The notes: generated by a model not told the origin, from the sequence alone. DNA of 64,000 nucleotides from Chitinophaga ginsengisegetis (GCF_900168065.1 NZ_FUZZ01000003.1:682001-746000), one strand, 5' to 3'; positions 9,220-18,595 are shown, counted from the stretch's first letter. Made by a program: numbers and translations.

Positions 9220-9287
9220 TAATGCAGTAAAATAAGGAATTTACTTTGAATACACCGGCGCCTTTCAACCATCTCTGAGGTATTTTG

Positions 9288-9295
9288 TACCTTTG
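9288..9295 (+). promoter_or_regulatory. Bacteroidota -7 element, near-leaderless HAD promoter
   Basis: TACCTTTG is a perfect TAnnTTTG match; TTTC at 9263-9266 sits 21 bases upstream as a -33 candidate. The start codon at 9303 is only 7 bases past the element, so transcription would begin at or next to the ATG. Confidence 0.6.
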
Positions 9296-9302
9296 CGCAG
9301 TC

Positions 9303-9998
9303 ATGAAATACAAACATCTTTTCTTTGACCTGGACCATACCCTCTGGGACTTTGAAACAAATGAACAGGAAACTTTGCTGGAGCTGTACAACAGCCATGC
9401 TTTAGAGAGCAGGGGAATACCATCTTTTGAGGCGTTTTCCGTTTCTTATGTGGAGCATAATGAACGCCTGTGGGATCGCTTCCGCAAAGGATTTATCACC
9501 CGCCGTGAACTGCGCGATAAACGCTTCCGTCTTACGCTGATTGATTTTAAAATAGGAGATGAAAAACTGACCCAGAAAATCAGCGATGAATTCCTGGAAA
9601 TACTGCCGTATAAAAAAGCATTATTCCCCGAAACAAAGGAAACGCTGGAATACCTGGCAGCAAAGGAATACCCCATGCACATGATCACCAACGGTTTCGA
9701 GGAAACACAGTTGCTGAAAATGAAAAATGCGGGGATTGATCATTATTTCACACATATCGTTACATCAGAAGTGGCGGGAAGCTTAAAGCCTTACCGGGAA
9801 ATTTTTGATTACGCCATCGGCAAAGCCAATACCAGCGCTACAGAGAGTATTATGATCGGAGATGCAATGGAGCTGGATATCAAGGGCGCCCACGGTGTGG
9901 GAATGGACCAGGTATATTTTAACCCGGCTAAACCACCGGTGGATTTTCAACCTACTTATGTGATCGGGCACCTTCGGGAGCTGAGAAATATTCTGTAA
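9303..9998 (+). CDS. HAD hydrolase, YjjG-type nucleotidase
   Basis: 231 residues. HAD motif I is HLFFDLDHTLWDFE (the two catalytic aspartates), motif II lies in MHMITNGFEETQ, motif III is the lysine in GSLKPYREIF and motif IV is IMIGDAMELDIKGA. FETNEQETLLELY and the helical cap match the YjjG family, which dephosphorylates (non-canonical) pyrimidine nucleoside monophosphates. The frame is open further upstream to TTG at 9285, but the ATG at 9303 directly follows a promoter element and begins at the family N-terminus. The gene ends at a shared terminator hairpin. Confidence 0.9.
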   Translation: MKYKHLFFDLDHTLWDFETNEQETLLELYNSHALESRGIPSFEAFSVSYVEHNERLWDRFRKGFITRRELRDKRFRLTLIDFKIGDEKLTQKISDEFLEILPYKKALFPETKETLEYLAAKEYPMHMITNGFEETQLLKMKNAGIDHYFTHIVTSEVAGSLKPYREIFDYAIGKANTSATESIMIGDAMELDIKGAHGVGMDQVYFNPAKPPVDFQPTYVIGHLRELRNIL

Positions 9999-10036
9999 AA
10001 AAGAAGGAGATGTGGATAACCGCATCTCCTTCTTTC
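9999..10036. terminator. bidirectional terminator between HAD gene and small secreted-protein gene
   Basis: AAGAAGGAGATG (10001-10012) pairs perfectly with CATCTCCTTCTT (10023-10034) around a 10-base loop, with A runs before and T-rich sequence after. It sits within a few bases of both convergent stop codons. Confidence 0.8.
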
Positions 10037-10037
10037 T

Positions 10038-10256
10038 TTATTGTGCTTTCGCTTTTGTTTTGGTAGCGGCAGCCATTCTCAGGCTGGCGGTTTTAGACGG
10101 CTGCTGACAACAGCTTTTACCTTTGGCAGTAGTTTTACACGAGGCAGCGGAACAATCCTTTTTCGTTTTGGCAGCTGCTTTGGTTTTTTCCTGTGCCAGC
10201 GCTACGCCTGCTATCAGCAGTAATGCGGCTATACCGGTAAAAGCTTTCTTTATCAT
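10038..10256 (-). CDS. small secreted Lys/Ala-rich protein with Cys cluster
   Basis: 72 residues: a clear signal peptide (MIKKAFTGIAALLLIAGVALAQ) followed by a very basic, low-complexity mature part (AAAKTKK, TKTKAKAQ) with four cysteines arranged DCSAASCK...SCCQQ. I do not recognise a family. The cysteine spacing could bind metal or form disulfides, but this is inference. It is the last gene of the minus-strand run that includes psd and cdsA, 27 bp after psd, and ends at the shared terminator. Confidence 0.7.
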   Translation of the reverse strand: MIKKAFTGIAALLLIAGVALAQEKTKAAAKTKKDCSAASCKTTAKGKSCCQQPSKTASLRMAAATKTKAKAQ

Positions 10257-10283
10257 AATGATGCCGTTTAGCTATTAAAGATA

Positions 10284-10937
10284 CTAGATTTTGGCAATAA
10301 CTGTAATACCGCCCTGTACCACCTGTTCCAGCTGTACCGCTACTTCCGTACCGATAGGCAGGTAAAGATCCACACGGGAACCGAACTTGATAAAGCCCAT
10401 TTCTTCATTCTGACCTACTTCCATGCCTGGTTTCAGGTAGTTCACAATTCTGCGGGCTAGTGCGCCGGCGATTTGTCTTACCAGGATATCCGTTTTACCG
10501 TTGCCGATTACCACGGAATGCCTTTCGTTTTCAGTGGAAGACTTTGGATGCCAGGCCACCAGGTATTTACCGGCGTGGTATTGCGACAGCTTCACGGTAC
10601 CCCTGATAGGGTTCCGGTTTACATGCACGTTGGCAGGGCTCATAAAAATAGACACCTGTAAACGCTTATCCTTGAAATACTCCGGCTCATATACTTCTTC
10701 AATTACCACTACTTTACCATCGCAGGGAGAAACCACCAGCGAATCACCTGTTGTATATTGGCGGGAGGGAATACGGAAGAATGAAACGATGAACAGGAAG
10801 AACGCAATGGAGATAATGGATACCGTCCAGCACAGTGCCGGCGCGTTACCGAACCAATAAAATACTGCTCCGTTTATTAACGCCAGTACCAGGAATACAA
10901 GGGAAATGGTAGCAAATCCTTCACGATGGATCTTCAT
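10284..10937 (-). CDS. psd: phosphatidylserine decarboxylase
   Basis: 217 residues, the short membrane-anchored form (two N-terminal hydrophobic segments, about residues 12-52). Conserved SPCDGKVVVIEE, VSIFMSPANVHVNRNPIRG and HPKSSTENERHSV; the autocatalytic cleavage site that creates the pyruvoyl cofactor is the GS in GFIKFGSRVDLYLP (about residue 185), in place of the LGST of the long form. Converts phosphatidylserine to phosphatidylethanolamine. It follows cdsA by 87 bp on the same strand, so consecutive steps of phospholipid synthesis are clustered. Confidence 0.95.
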   Translation of the reverse strand: MKIHREGFATISLVFLVLALINGAVFYWFGNAPALCWTVSIISIAFFLFIVSFFRIPSRQYTTGDSLVVSPCDGKVVVIEEVYEPEYFKDKRLQVSIFMSPANVHVNRNPIRGTVKLSQYHAGKYLVAWHPKSSTENERHSVVIGNGKTDILVRQIAGALARRIVNYLKPGMEVGQNEEMGFIKFGSRVDLYLPIGTEVAVQLEQVVQGGITVIAKI

Positions 10938-11024
10938 TGTTTTTTTATTAGATGATTGATTTATGTGTTTAATCTTGATGCGAAGTTACTTCAATTCAGT
11001 TTTTTTTCGCATACGAATGTTACG

Positions 11025-11909
11025 TTAGTGCATCATAAAGAACTGAACGTAGATCCAGGCGAAGGGAGCCGCCAGCAGCAGTGAATCGAACCGGTCCATG
11101 AAACCGCCATGGCCGGGCATAATCCGGCCGGAATCCTTCACGCCGGCCATCCTTTTCAGTTTGGATTCTATCAGGTCGCCGATGGTACCGAATATGGCGG
11201 CAATGAGGGCCAGCGCTATCCAGTGTTGCAACGCGAGGTACTGATAGCCCCAGAAGTGGCCATAAATGCCGGCAGTGGCTACCGCGAGGATCATTCCCCC
11301 TACTGTGCCTTCGATGGTTTTTTTAGGGGAAATAGCAGGGGCAAAAGGCGTGCGCCCTATCAGCGACCCTACTATATAAGCCATTGTATCGTTAATCCAG
11401 ATGAATATGATGAGCAGTAAAGGAATAAGCCAGCCGGGAGCGGTACCTACGTTTTCCGGGGTATAGTGAATGTTGATAGCATTCATCCGGATATGGATCA
11501 GCAACCCAAACGGGATGATCACATACAGTAACCCGATAGCCGAGTAGCCGATATTCTTTAAAGAGAAATCTTTACTCATAAGCACTTCTCCCAAAGGCAT
11601 CACCAACAGGAAAATAACGGCTGTCCACCAGCCGATAAGCCCGGTGGGGATGCCCCCTATCTGAAAATTATCTCCGGTAAAAGTAAGCAGGATGGCGGCT
11701 CCTGCAATGGTAGCGCCCCATTTATGCCAGGATGAAACACCGGCATAATCGGCATCTATTCCACGCAGCAACCTGAAATACTCCTGGAGGGCAAAACAGC
11801 CTATCAGGAAGAAAAGCAGGAAAAAAGTATAGTCGGCCCATAGGATCCCTCCCAGCATTACTGCCACAAACACAAGCGCAGAGGCAGTGCGGGTGAAAAA
11901 TGTCTTCAT
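11025..11909 (-). CDS. cdsA: phosphatidate cytidylyltransferase
   Basis: 294 residues, polytopic membrane protein with about eight hydrophobic segments. The family signature is present near the C-terminus: ESKLKRMAGVKDSGRIMPGHGG followed by FMDRFDSLL, containing the conserved K-R, K-D and PGHGGxxDRxD residues. Makes CDP-diacylglycerol from phosphatidic acid and CTP, the branch-point precursor of phospholipids. Lies between DUF2007 and psd in the same direction. Confidence 0.95.
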   Translation of the reverse strand: MKTFFTRTASALVFVAVMLGGILWADYTFFLLFFLIGCFALQEYFRLLRGIDADYAGVSSWHKWGATIAGAAILLTFTGDNFQIGGIPTGLIGWWTAVIFLLVMPLGEVLMSKDFSLKNIGYSAIGLLYVIIPFGLLIHIRMNAINIHYTPENVGTAPGWLIPLLLIIFIWINDTMAYIVGSLIGRTPFAPAISPKKTIEGTVGGMILAVATAGIYGHFWGYQYLALQHWIALALIAAIFGTIGDLIESKLKRMAGVKDSGRIMPGHGGFMDRFDSLLLAAPFAWIYVQFFMMH

Positions 11910-12021
11910 TATGGTTATATCTGTTGATTAAGTTCTACCCGCAAAAGTGGATAAAAATACCCTACGGAGCAAATCCCGTTCAGGGAACTGCCGGGAGGGC
12001 GCCACCCGCGGGTGCTGTCAC

Positions 12022-12273
12022 TTATTCTTCCCCTTCTATCTGGTTAGGATCGCCGGTAGGCAGATTGTTATGATTGTGCACCAGGTCTTTGGCCAATTTT
12101 TCCATCGATTCATGCACATACAGTTCCACCTGTCCCGGCAGGGTGATATTGTAAGAAGACGACTGACGGTTGAGCAGCACTGCCTCAATGTCATTATCCA
12201 GTAACATACCTTTTACTATTTCGGCTTCAAAGGGCCTGTCGCTCGAAAAAATTTTAACCCAGCCTTTTTCCAT
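12022..12273 (-). CDS. DUF2007-domain protein
   Basis: 83 residues matching the DUF2007 (putative signal transducing protein) fold: WVKIFSSDRPFEAEIVKGMLLDNDIEAVLLN, then a strand ending VELYVHESMEKLAKDLV. Members are small ferredoxin-like-fold cytoplasmic proteins of unknown function, often fused or adjacent to membrane genes. It lies 29 bp downstream of the CPBP protease gene and 112 bp upstream of cdsA. Confidence 0.85.
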   Translation of the reverse strand: MEKGWVKIFSSDRPFEAEIVKGMLLDNDIEAVLLNRQSSSYNITLPGQVELYVHESMEKLAKDLVHNHNNLPTGDPNQIEGEE

Positions 12274-12302
12274 AATGATTGTTTTAGTGTCTTTTATTAA
12301 GA

Positions 12303-13247
12303 TTACAAATTTTCGTCTGTTCCAATTTCGTCTACTTCTTCCCCATCTTTTTTACTCACCGGGTCTGTCATCAAGGGGGTTGATTTTTTACTTAACGCCC
12401 AAAACAGCCCAATGGTTACAGGAACGCTTAAGACAATATAATACCATGCCACGGGTGTGTTTTTCATGGGGTCATCCTTTATCATGCCGTGCTGGAAAAG
12501 GTACAGCAGGGTTACCTGCAGCCCGTTGTTCAGGATATGTGCGAAGATGCTTAACCACAGGTTGCCACTGATAACATAGATAGCGCCCAGTGCAAAACCC
12601 ATTAGCACGCGGGGCAGAAAACCCAGCATTTCGCCATGGATGGCGCTGAATAAGATAGCAGTGATAAATACACTCAGCCATACCTTCCCGGTAGCTTTAA
12701 TAATGAGCCGTTGTAAAACGCCGCGGAAAAACAGTTCTTCCGCAATAGCCGGTACAATGGCTACCAGTACCAGGTTGATGAAAAGATCCTTCAGGGTAGG
12801 CATCTTCAGCATAACGCCCAGCAGTTTTTCCGCCATATCCTGGAGGTCACGGGCTGATTGGGAAATCGGCCAGGTTTCGTTCCATTCACCCAGGAGGCTG
12901 GCTAAGGGCAAACTACCGTACATGGCCAGCAGCGCCAGTATAACCTGCAACCCGCCAGGCGTTTTAAGCCCCAGGTATTTCAGCGGATAAGGCTGCCACA
13001 GGTAGGCAAAAAGCGCCGCTGGTACAAAGAAGGCGACTACGGTATAAAGGAATTGTGTTATTTTCAGATAGCCGATCGAGTTAGGGTCTGTAAGCGTACC
13101 GGTTTGGAGCGCTTCCAGCGTTTGACCGGTAACACCCGGCGTAATCGCCTGAAGCGCATAAAGGTACAGGGCAAAGAACCCAAAGGAAAAGCCCAGGAAA
13201 GAGACAAACTGCAATGAAACGGGCGACTGCTTCAGATAACCGGACAT
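12303..13247 (-). CDS. CPBP-family intramembrane metalloprotease
   Basis: 314 residues with about eight membrane spans. The three CPBP/Abi motifs are seen: EELFFRG (EExxxR), FSAIHG (FxxxH) and FAHILNN (HxxxN). This family contains the CAAX protease Rce1 and bacterial bacteriocin-immunity/processing proteins; substrate is unknown here. First gene of the minus-strand run CPBP-DUF2007-cdsA-psd. A near match to the -7 consensus (TAAATTTA) lies just upstream at about 13274-13281. Confidence 0.92.
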   Translation of the reverse strand: MSGYLKQSPVSLQFVSFLGFSFGFFALYLYALQAITPGVTGQTLEALQTGTLTDPNSIGYLKITQFLYTVVAFFVPAALFAYLWQPYPLKYLGLKTPGGLQVILALLAMYGSLPLASLLGEWNETWPISQSARDLQDMAEKLLGVMLKMPTLKDLFINLVLVAIVPAIAEELFFRGVLQRLIIKATGKVWLSVFITAILFSAIHGEMLGFLPRVLMGFALGAIYVISGNLWLSIFAHILNNGLQVTLLYLFQHGMIKDDPMKNTPVAWYYIVLSVPVTIGLFWALSKKSTPLMTDPVSKKDGEEVDEIGTDENL

Positions 13248-13431
13248 AAGAAGATACTGTATTTTTTTTGCGTAAATTTACAGCGCGAAATTAAGTTTTT
13301 GCAGATGCTTACCGCTTACCGCAACTGCTGAACGATAGCCGTTACTGCAAAGAAATCCTGCTTGTAAAAGAAATAGTATATAAAATATTAAAATAATAAC
13401 TCCGGCAAAAGCTGCTGTGGTTATATAAATT

Positions 13432-14499
13432 ATGGTGAAGATAGGAAATATTGAATTGGGAGAATTCCCTTTATTACTGGCGCCCATGGAAGATGTGAGC
13501 GATCCGCCTTTTCGTGCGGTGTGCAAGGATAATGGGGCCGATCTCATGTATACAGAGTTCATATCTTCGGAAGGACTGATACGTGACGCCATCAAAAGCC
13601 GCAAGAAACTGGATATTTTCGACTACGAACGTCCGGTAGGAATCCAGATTTTCGGCGGAGATGAAGAGTCCCTGTCGCTGGCCGCGCAAATTGTGGAAGC
13701 CACTAATCCTGATCTGCTGGATATCAACTTCGGCTGCCCGGTTAAAAAGGTAGCCTGTAAAGGCGCCGGCGCCGGCATCCTGAAGGATATTCCTAAAATG
13801 GTAAAACTTACGGCCGCCGTAGTAAAGGCAACCAGGTTGCCGGTAACCATTAAAACCCGCCTCGGCTGGGACGACGACACCAAAAATATTGAAGACGTAG
13901 CGGAAAGGCTCCAGGATGTAGGAATCAAAGCCCTTACCATTCATGGCCGTACACGTACTCAGATGTATAAAGGCAGCGCCGACTGGACCCTCATCGGAAA
14001 AGTAAAAAACAATCCGCGCATACAAATTCCTATCTTTGGTAACGGTGACATATGTACGCCGGAACAGGTAATTGCTGCCAGGCAGAAATATGGCGTGGAT
14101 GGTGTTATGATCGGAAGAGCCGCCATCGGCTATCCATGGATTTTCAGGGAGATCAAGCATTTTATGAAGACGGGCGAACATTTACCCCTGCCAACTGTTT
14201 TGGAAAGAGTAGAAGTTTGCAAAAAACACCTTCACCAGTCAGTTGCCTGGAAAGGTGAAGTAGTAGGCATACTGGAAATGCGCCGGCATTATACAAATTA
14301 CCTCAAAGGTTTGCCGCATATAAAGGAATTCAGACAACAATTAGTAACTTACAATACATTAGCTGAGATTGAGGAAGTACTAGACGCGGTTGTGTTACAA
14401 TACAAGGACCATATATTCGAGAGGGCCGCTCCCCAATTAGCTGCACACGATTTTCTGCCGGCTGATAATGAAATGGCCGGTTGTAACGTTTACGGATAA
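13432..14499 (+). CDS. dusB: tRNA-dihydrouridine synthase DusB
   Basis: 355 residues. Dus family landmarks in order: LLAPMEDVSDPPFRAVCKDNGADLMYTEF (FMN site), NFGCPVKKVACKGAGAGIL with the catalytic cysteine, KTRLGWDD, LTIHGRTRTQMYKGSADW, FGNGDICTPEQ and GVMIGRAAIGYPWIF. The C-terminal helical domain ends around RRHYTNYLKGLP. It reduces uridine to dihydrouridine in tRNA D-loops using FMN/NADPH. DusB is usually paired with fis in proteobacteria; here it is followed by an HNH-type gene. Confidence 0.95.
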   Translation: MVKIGNIELGEFPLLLAPMEDVSDPPFRAVCKDNGADLMYTEFISSEGLIRDAIKSRKKLDIFDYERPVGIQIFGGDEESLSLAAQIVEATNPDLLDINFGCPVKKVACKGAGAGILKDIPKMVKLTAAVVKATRLPVTIKTRLGWDDDTKNIEDVAERLQDVGIKALTIHGRTRTQMYKGSADWTLIGKVKNNPRIQIPIFGNGDICTPEQVIAARQKYGVDGVMIGRAAIGYPWIFREIKHFMKTGEHLPLPTVLERVEVCKKHLHQSVAWKGEVVGILEMRRHYTNYLKGLPHIKEFRQQLVTYNTLAEIEEVLDAVVLQYKDHIFERAAPQLAAHDFLPADNEMAGCNVYG

Positions 14500-14542
14500 A
14501 CGGATTACCCCAGGATATAAAAAAAATAAAAATTACTTTCAC

Positions 14543-15112
14543 ATGACCACAATTAAAAATCTGAAAAATGAAGTCTGGAAAGACTTACAGATTAAAAACA
14601 AATCTGCCCTGCGTAAAAAATACGCTGTTTCAAACATGGGGAGAGTGATCAGTTATCATGAAAGTACCGAAGATGGTAAGCTGCTCACGGGGTCTACCGT
14701 AGAAGGCTATACGGTATTAAACGTAAAGCCTGCAGATAGCTACCAGTCACTCTACCTTCACCGGGAAGTGGCGAAACTTTTCAGCAAAAAAGGAGGACGG
14801 GCACATAAATATGTGATACACCTGGACTACGATAAAAAGAATAATAAAGCCTCCAACCTCCAATGGGCCACCAAAGAGGAAATGGAAGAACATCAGCAAA
14901 AAAGCCCCGCCAAGCTTGCCTATAAGGAAAAGCAACGCAACCGCGTGAAAGGACTCAAACTGAATGTTACCAAAGTAAAGAGCATCAAACGCCTGCTGAA
15001 TAAACCCGGCAAAAAAACAATGAAGCAAATCGCTGAACAGTTCGATATCAGTGAAATGCAGCTCTACCGCATTAAAAGCGGTGAAAACTGGGGGCACGTT
15101 ACACTGGATTAA
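14543..15112 (+). CDS. NUMOD4/HNH-type protein with C-terminal helix-turn-helix
   Basis: 189 residues from the ATG at 14543. The N-terminus resembles a NUMOD4 motif (EVWKDLQIKNKS, then YAVSNMGRVISY), the centre an HNH_3-like nuclease core (YLHREVAKLF ... YVIHLDYDKKNNKASNLQWAT, with the usual NH replaced by IH), and the C-terminus a helix-turn-helix (MKQIAEQFDISEMQLYRIKSG). Such free-standing proteins are common in Bacteroidota and look like domesticated homing-endonuclease relatives. Whether it still cuts DNA is uncertain because the first catalytic histidine context is altered. An in-frame ATG at 14468 overlaps dusB and is less likely. Confidence 0.8.
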   Translation: MTTIKNLKNEVWKDLQIKNKSALRKKYAVSNMGRVISYHESTEDGKLLTGSTVEGYTVLNVKPADSYQSLYLHREVAKLFSKKGGRAHKYVIHLDYDKKNNKASNLQWATKEEMEEHQQKSPAKLAYKEKQRNRVKGLKLNVTKVKSIKRLLNKPGKKTMKQIAEQFDISEMQLYRIKSGENWGHVTLD

Positions 15113-15152
15113 AGCCTGGTTTACCAGGACTGATCATATATGATGTTGTCTG

Positions 15153-15183
15153 ACAATGGCCATACCAACCGTATGGCCATTGT
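15153..15183 (+). terminator. 13-bp perfect stem-loop behind the HNH gene
   Basis: ACAATGGCCATAC (15153-15165) pairs with GTATGGCCATTGT (15171-15183) around CAACC. No strong T tract follows, but the position between two convergent genes suits a terminator. Confidence 0.6.
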
Positions 15184-15216
15184 TACTTGGCAGCGTATTA
15201 CGTATAGTATCCACCG

Positions 15217-18200
15217 TTAGAGCACGCCTCTGCTCATTTCCCCCAATACCCTCCGGTAATGGGCGCTATCCTGCAACACCGGCTCATATCCCAGCAATAT
15301 CACCTGTTTTCGTGCACGCGACAACGTTACCAGCAACTTCCGGTCTACCTCTATCACCTCTTCTTCCCAGTTAAACTGCCCCAGGCATTGCAACGTTTGC
15401 ACCTGCGCGGCATGATATACCGCCAGCGACACAATGATAATATCGTTTTCAGAACCCTGGAACCGCTCTACCGTATCAATATTGATGTCCTGCAGTGCTT
15501 CATCATCCGCAATCAATTCCCGGATAAGACTGATCTGTGTTCGCCACGGCGTAACCACCCCCACGGTATCTTTGCTGAAACCCGCACCGTAACGCTCCTT
15601 CAGGTGACGCAGCAGCGATACCACCCACTTCGCCTCCGTTCTGTTCATCTTGGAACTCGGCTCATAGGGACTGCCAATAAATATTTTTCTTCCTAAAGAC
15701 AAAACCCGCTCCCATCCCAAATTTTCATGACCGGCATACAAATCGAAACCGGCTTTTTGCTCTTCCCTTCCGGAAGATAACTGCCCCGCATAGTAATGAT
15801 TTACCAATGCTGCGATGTTGTCGTGCATCCGGAAGTGCGTATTCAACATACCCCAGGCATGGCGCCAGTGGCTGGTTTTACAGCGTTGTATCAGTCGCTC
15901 AAAAATAGAGGTCCGCAAATCCCGGATACCCAGCTCCTGTAAACAGGGCGCTTTCACCTGGCAGAAATATTCTTCCTGCGCCACCACCGGCGGCAACTGG
16001 TTCTGATCCCCTATCAGGATAAATTTACGGAAGGGCATCAGCAGCCCCAGGAGCTGTGGCTCTGTTAACTGCGAAGCTTCATCCACAATTAAGGTATCGG
16101 TAGGAATCCCCATCATCGTGAGCTGCTCCAGCCGGGTAGCCATAGTGGCTACCGTGGCAACAAATACGCGGTGACTGGTAATATAATTGCGCGCTTCATC
16201 CAGCGAGCCTTCCAGGCAATATTGCCGGAGGGTAAGCGAGGCGTCTGAGTTACGCCCGCCCATACGCAGGTGCGTAATATTTTTAGCCGTCAGCTTATGG
16301 CATATTTCTTCTACTGCCTTGTTGGTAAAGGCAACAATGATCACATAGTGATCCTGTTTTACCATCTCCCCCACTATAGCTGTAAGCATGGAAGATGTTT
16401 TACCGGTGCCCGGCGGCCCCTGTAACAGGTAATAATCCTGCGCCTCCAGGGCATGCTTCACCAGCTGTTCCTGGTTAGGGTTAAACATGGCCGGTGTGGT
16501 GTGCTGCAAAGGGTACCAGCGGGGCGTGGCGAGGCCCAGCAGCATATTGGTACGCTCCCGGTAAAGCGGGGAAATCACATGGAAAAGCGAAGCCGCCGCT
16601 ATCCAGTAGTTGGATTCGTAAATATCATGTTCTATGATCCACTCATCAAATTGGCGGAAAAAGTCGAGCGTCATCTGCCGGTTATTCAGGGAGAAGCTCA
16701 GCTGGTTTTTTCCGAGATCTTCTATCCTGCCCTTCAGCAGCTGTTGTTGTAAAGGCTGTAATTCCGTGCTGGTACGCGGATAAATGATAGCGGTATCTCC
16801 CCTGCGGAAGTTATGGCTAACGGGAACGACTATATCAAATAACACGGAACTGTTAACGGTGTCAAATTCCCGGAAGCGTAGCCCCGGTATAATATTGAAG
16901 CGGGAAAGTTTATCTTTTTCCTGTTGCAGCCATAGCGCTGCAAAGCCGTCGGCATCTTCCTCCCGGTTAATTTCTGAAAACATCCCGCATTTTGCCTGGA
17001 GATATTCCCGCAGCATAAAGGCCAGGAATTCGTGGTAGTAGGCTTTTGCTACGGGTGGCGCCGTTTGCCAGGCTTGTTCAAAAGTGGTGAAATGCGCCGT
17101 GCTGAAGGAAGGCAGGCCAATCGCCGCTGCGGTGGTGATGGCGGACAGTATTTCAAACTCCCCTCCTGCAAGCCGCAGCAGCATCCCCACCACTTCGTTG
17201 CGTAACAACAGTAAATCATTTTCGGTGTGATGGGTACTGCTCACGTTCCGCAGCGGATTGGTGGTAGCGGCTGAATACAGGATGGCAGAACTCCCCTTGC
17301 GTTGCCGGCCAAAAGCAGAGCGCAGCAGGAGATTATAGCCCACTACCTGCATTTCATGGTTCTTCCAGGTGTTGAAGTCGGGGCATTTCCCGCTTTTCAG
17401 TTCAAAAATTTCCTTCCGGTATTCATCGGTATCATCTTCCGCCATAAGATCCAGTCGCCCCTGCAAGCCGTACTGGGCGGAGAAAAAGGTGGGTTCTATC
17501 CTCACCGGTTTATCCTGTAGTTCCTTTACAGTATTATGCAGGTTGCCCCAGTGTTGTTGCCGGATATCGCGGAACATTTCGTTGATCTTTTCCCGGCCGT
17601 AAGCGGCTGCCTGTAGCACGTTTTCGGCCACTGCTTCCACAAATGAGCTTTTGAAATCTATTTCCCTGTTGCGGAGCATTTCATCCAGCAGGGCATTTAC
17701 CAGGTTTCCTTTAAATGCCGCCGGGCTGGATTGCTGGGGAGTGAGTTTTTTAACAAGATATAATAACCGGTTAGGTCCTTTATGGGTAAAGCATTCCGCC
17801 AGGTCGCTGATATCTATCAGCAGATCCGGCTCCAGCACCACCTGGCTTTCGCTGGTGGTGGTGTATTCGTGTCCGCTGGCGCCCTGGCGGCAGTGGAGTA
17901 CATGAATAGTGTCGTAAGGCCGCAGCAAGCCATGCAGGGATACTACTGCTACAGGATCCATATGTTCCAGCAGCAGCTGAAAATCGCCCTGCTCATCATT
18001 TTTCACATCCAGCAGCAGGGTGTATTTTCCCAGCGCGCTGGTGGTAAGTGTGCCTACGGCGGTAACCATGCATTTCAGCAGTGCCAGGCTGCCGGGGCGG
18101 TGTTGCCATGCGAGCGATAATTTATGTGATCCCGTGGGGGCGTACAGCGCGGTAAGTTCTGCCGGCGGCGTTGACTGATAGCACCAGGCAACAGATTCTG

Positions 18201-18507
18201 TAAGGGCTTTGATGCACAGGAGGTGTTCTGCGTCCTGCAGGGGAAACATACCCCGTGTAGCCTTGTTGGTTAGTATGCGTAGTGCTGTCAGCTGCTGATG
18301 GATGTCCGGCGGAACGGATTGCCGGTCAAAATAAAACTGCATGCGTGCAAACAGGTTCCCGAAAGAGCGGGTTTCCTTGCGGGTCAGTTCCCGGAAAAGG
18401 ATCTCCAGGATCTGTTTATAGTGACGGGTTTTATCTTCCGTATCCGAAATGCTGTGGGCTTCTTTTATCCTGGCGTAAAACGCAGTTGCTGTCTGTAATG
18501 CCTGCAT
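15217..18507 (-). CDS. Dna2-like nuclease-helicase (PD-(D/E)XK plus SF1 helicase)
   Basis: 1096 residues. Around residues 345-400 a PD-(D/E)XK nuclease core is visible (GLQGRLDLMAED ... EIFELKSGK ... HEMQVVGYNLLL), as in Cas4/Dna2/RecB nucleases. The C-terminal half (about 680-1090) is a Dna2/Upf1-type superfamily 1 helicase: Walker A LLQGPPGTGKTSS, Walker B LIVDEASQLTEPQ, IGDQNQLPPVV, TVERFQGSENDIIIVSLA and TLSRARKQVILLG. It probably processes DNA ends or flaps during repair or recombination; ATP-dependent 5'-3' unwinding is expected from the family. It is a single gene, convergent with the HNH gene and divergent from proC. No clustered iron-sulfur cysteines are obvious around the nuclease. 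Confidence 0.88.
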   Translation of the reverse strand: MQALQTATAFYARIKEAHSISDTEDKTRHYKQILEILFRELTRKETRSFGNLFARMQFYFDRQSVPPDIHQQLTALRILTNKATRGMFPLQDAEHLLCIKALTESVAWCYQSTPPAELTALYAPTGSHKLSLAWQHRPGSLALLKCMVTAVGTLTTSALGKYTLLLDVKNDEQGDFQLLLEHMDPVAVVSLHGLLRPYDTIHVLHCRQGASGHEYTTTSESQVVLEPDLLIDISDLAECFTHKGPNRLLYLVKKLTPQQSSPAAFKGNLVNALLDEMLRNREIDFKSSFVEAVAENVLQAAAYGREKINEMFRDIRQQHWGNLHNTVKELQDKPVRIEPTFFSAQYGLQGRLDLMAEDDTDEYRKEIFELKSGKCPDFNTWKNHEMQVVGYNLLLRSAFGRQRKGSSAILYSAATTNPLRNVSSTHHTENDLLLLRNEVVGMLLRLAGGEFEILSAITTAAAIGLPSFSTAHFTTFEQAWQTAPPVAKAYYHEFLAFMLREYLQAKCGMFSEINREEDADGFAALWLQQEKDKLSRFNIIPGLRFREFDTVNSSVLFDIVVPVSHNFRRGDTAIIYPRTSTELQPLQQQLLKGRIEDLGKNQLSFSLNNRQMTLDFFRQFDEWIIEHDIYESNYWIAAASLFHVISPLYRERTNMLLGLATPRWYPLQHTTPAMFNPNQEQLVKHALEAQDYYLLQGPPGTGKTSSMLTAIVGEMVKQDHYVIIVAFTNKAVEEICHKLTAKNITHLRMGGRNSDASLTLRQYCLEGSLDEARNYITSHRVFVATVATMATRLEQLTMMGIPTDTLIVDEASQLTEPQLLGLLMPFRKFILIGDQNQLPPVVAQEEYFCQVKAPCLQELGIRDLRTSIFERLIQRCKTSHWRHAWGMLNTHFRMHDNIAALVNHYYAGQLSSGREEQKAGFDLYAGHENLGWERVLSLGRKIFIGSPYEPSSKMNRTEAKWVVSLLRHLKERYGAGFSKDTVGVVTPWRTQISLIRELIADDEALQDINIDTVERFQGSENDIIIVSLAVYHAAQVQTLQCLGQFNWEEEVIEVDRKLLVTLSRARKQVILLGYEPVLQDSAHYRRVLGEMSRGVL

Positions 18508-18595
18508 GTCCGCAAGTTAATGAATCGTTGCCGTTTGCATGGATGCAGCATTTGTTATACCTTTCTTACGATTTATAATGTAATCTTCATTTTTT

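Noticed and set aside
13474..14181. 235-codon minus-strand frame opposite dusB
   Set aside because: Antisense shadow of dusB without protein-like features.
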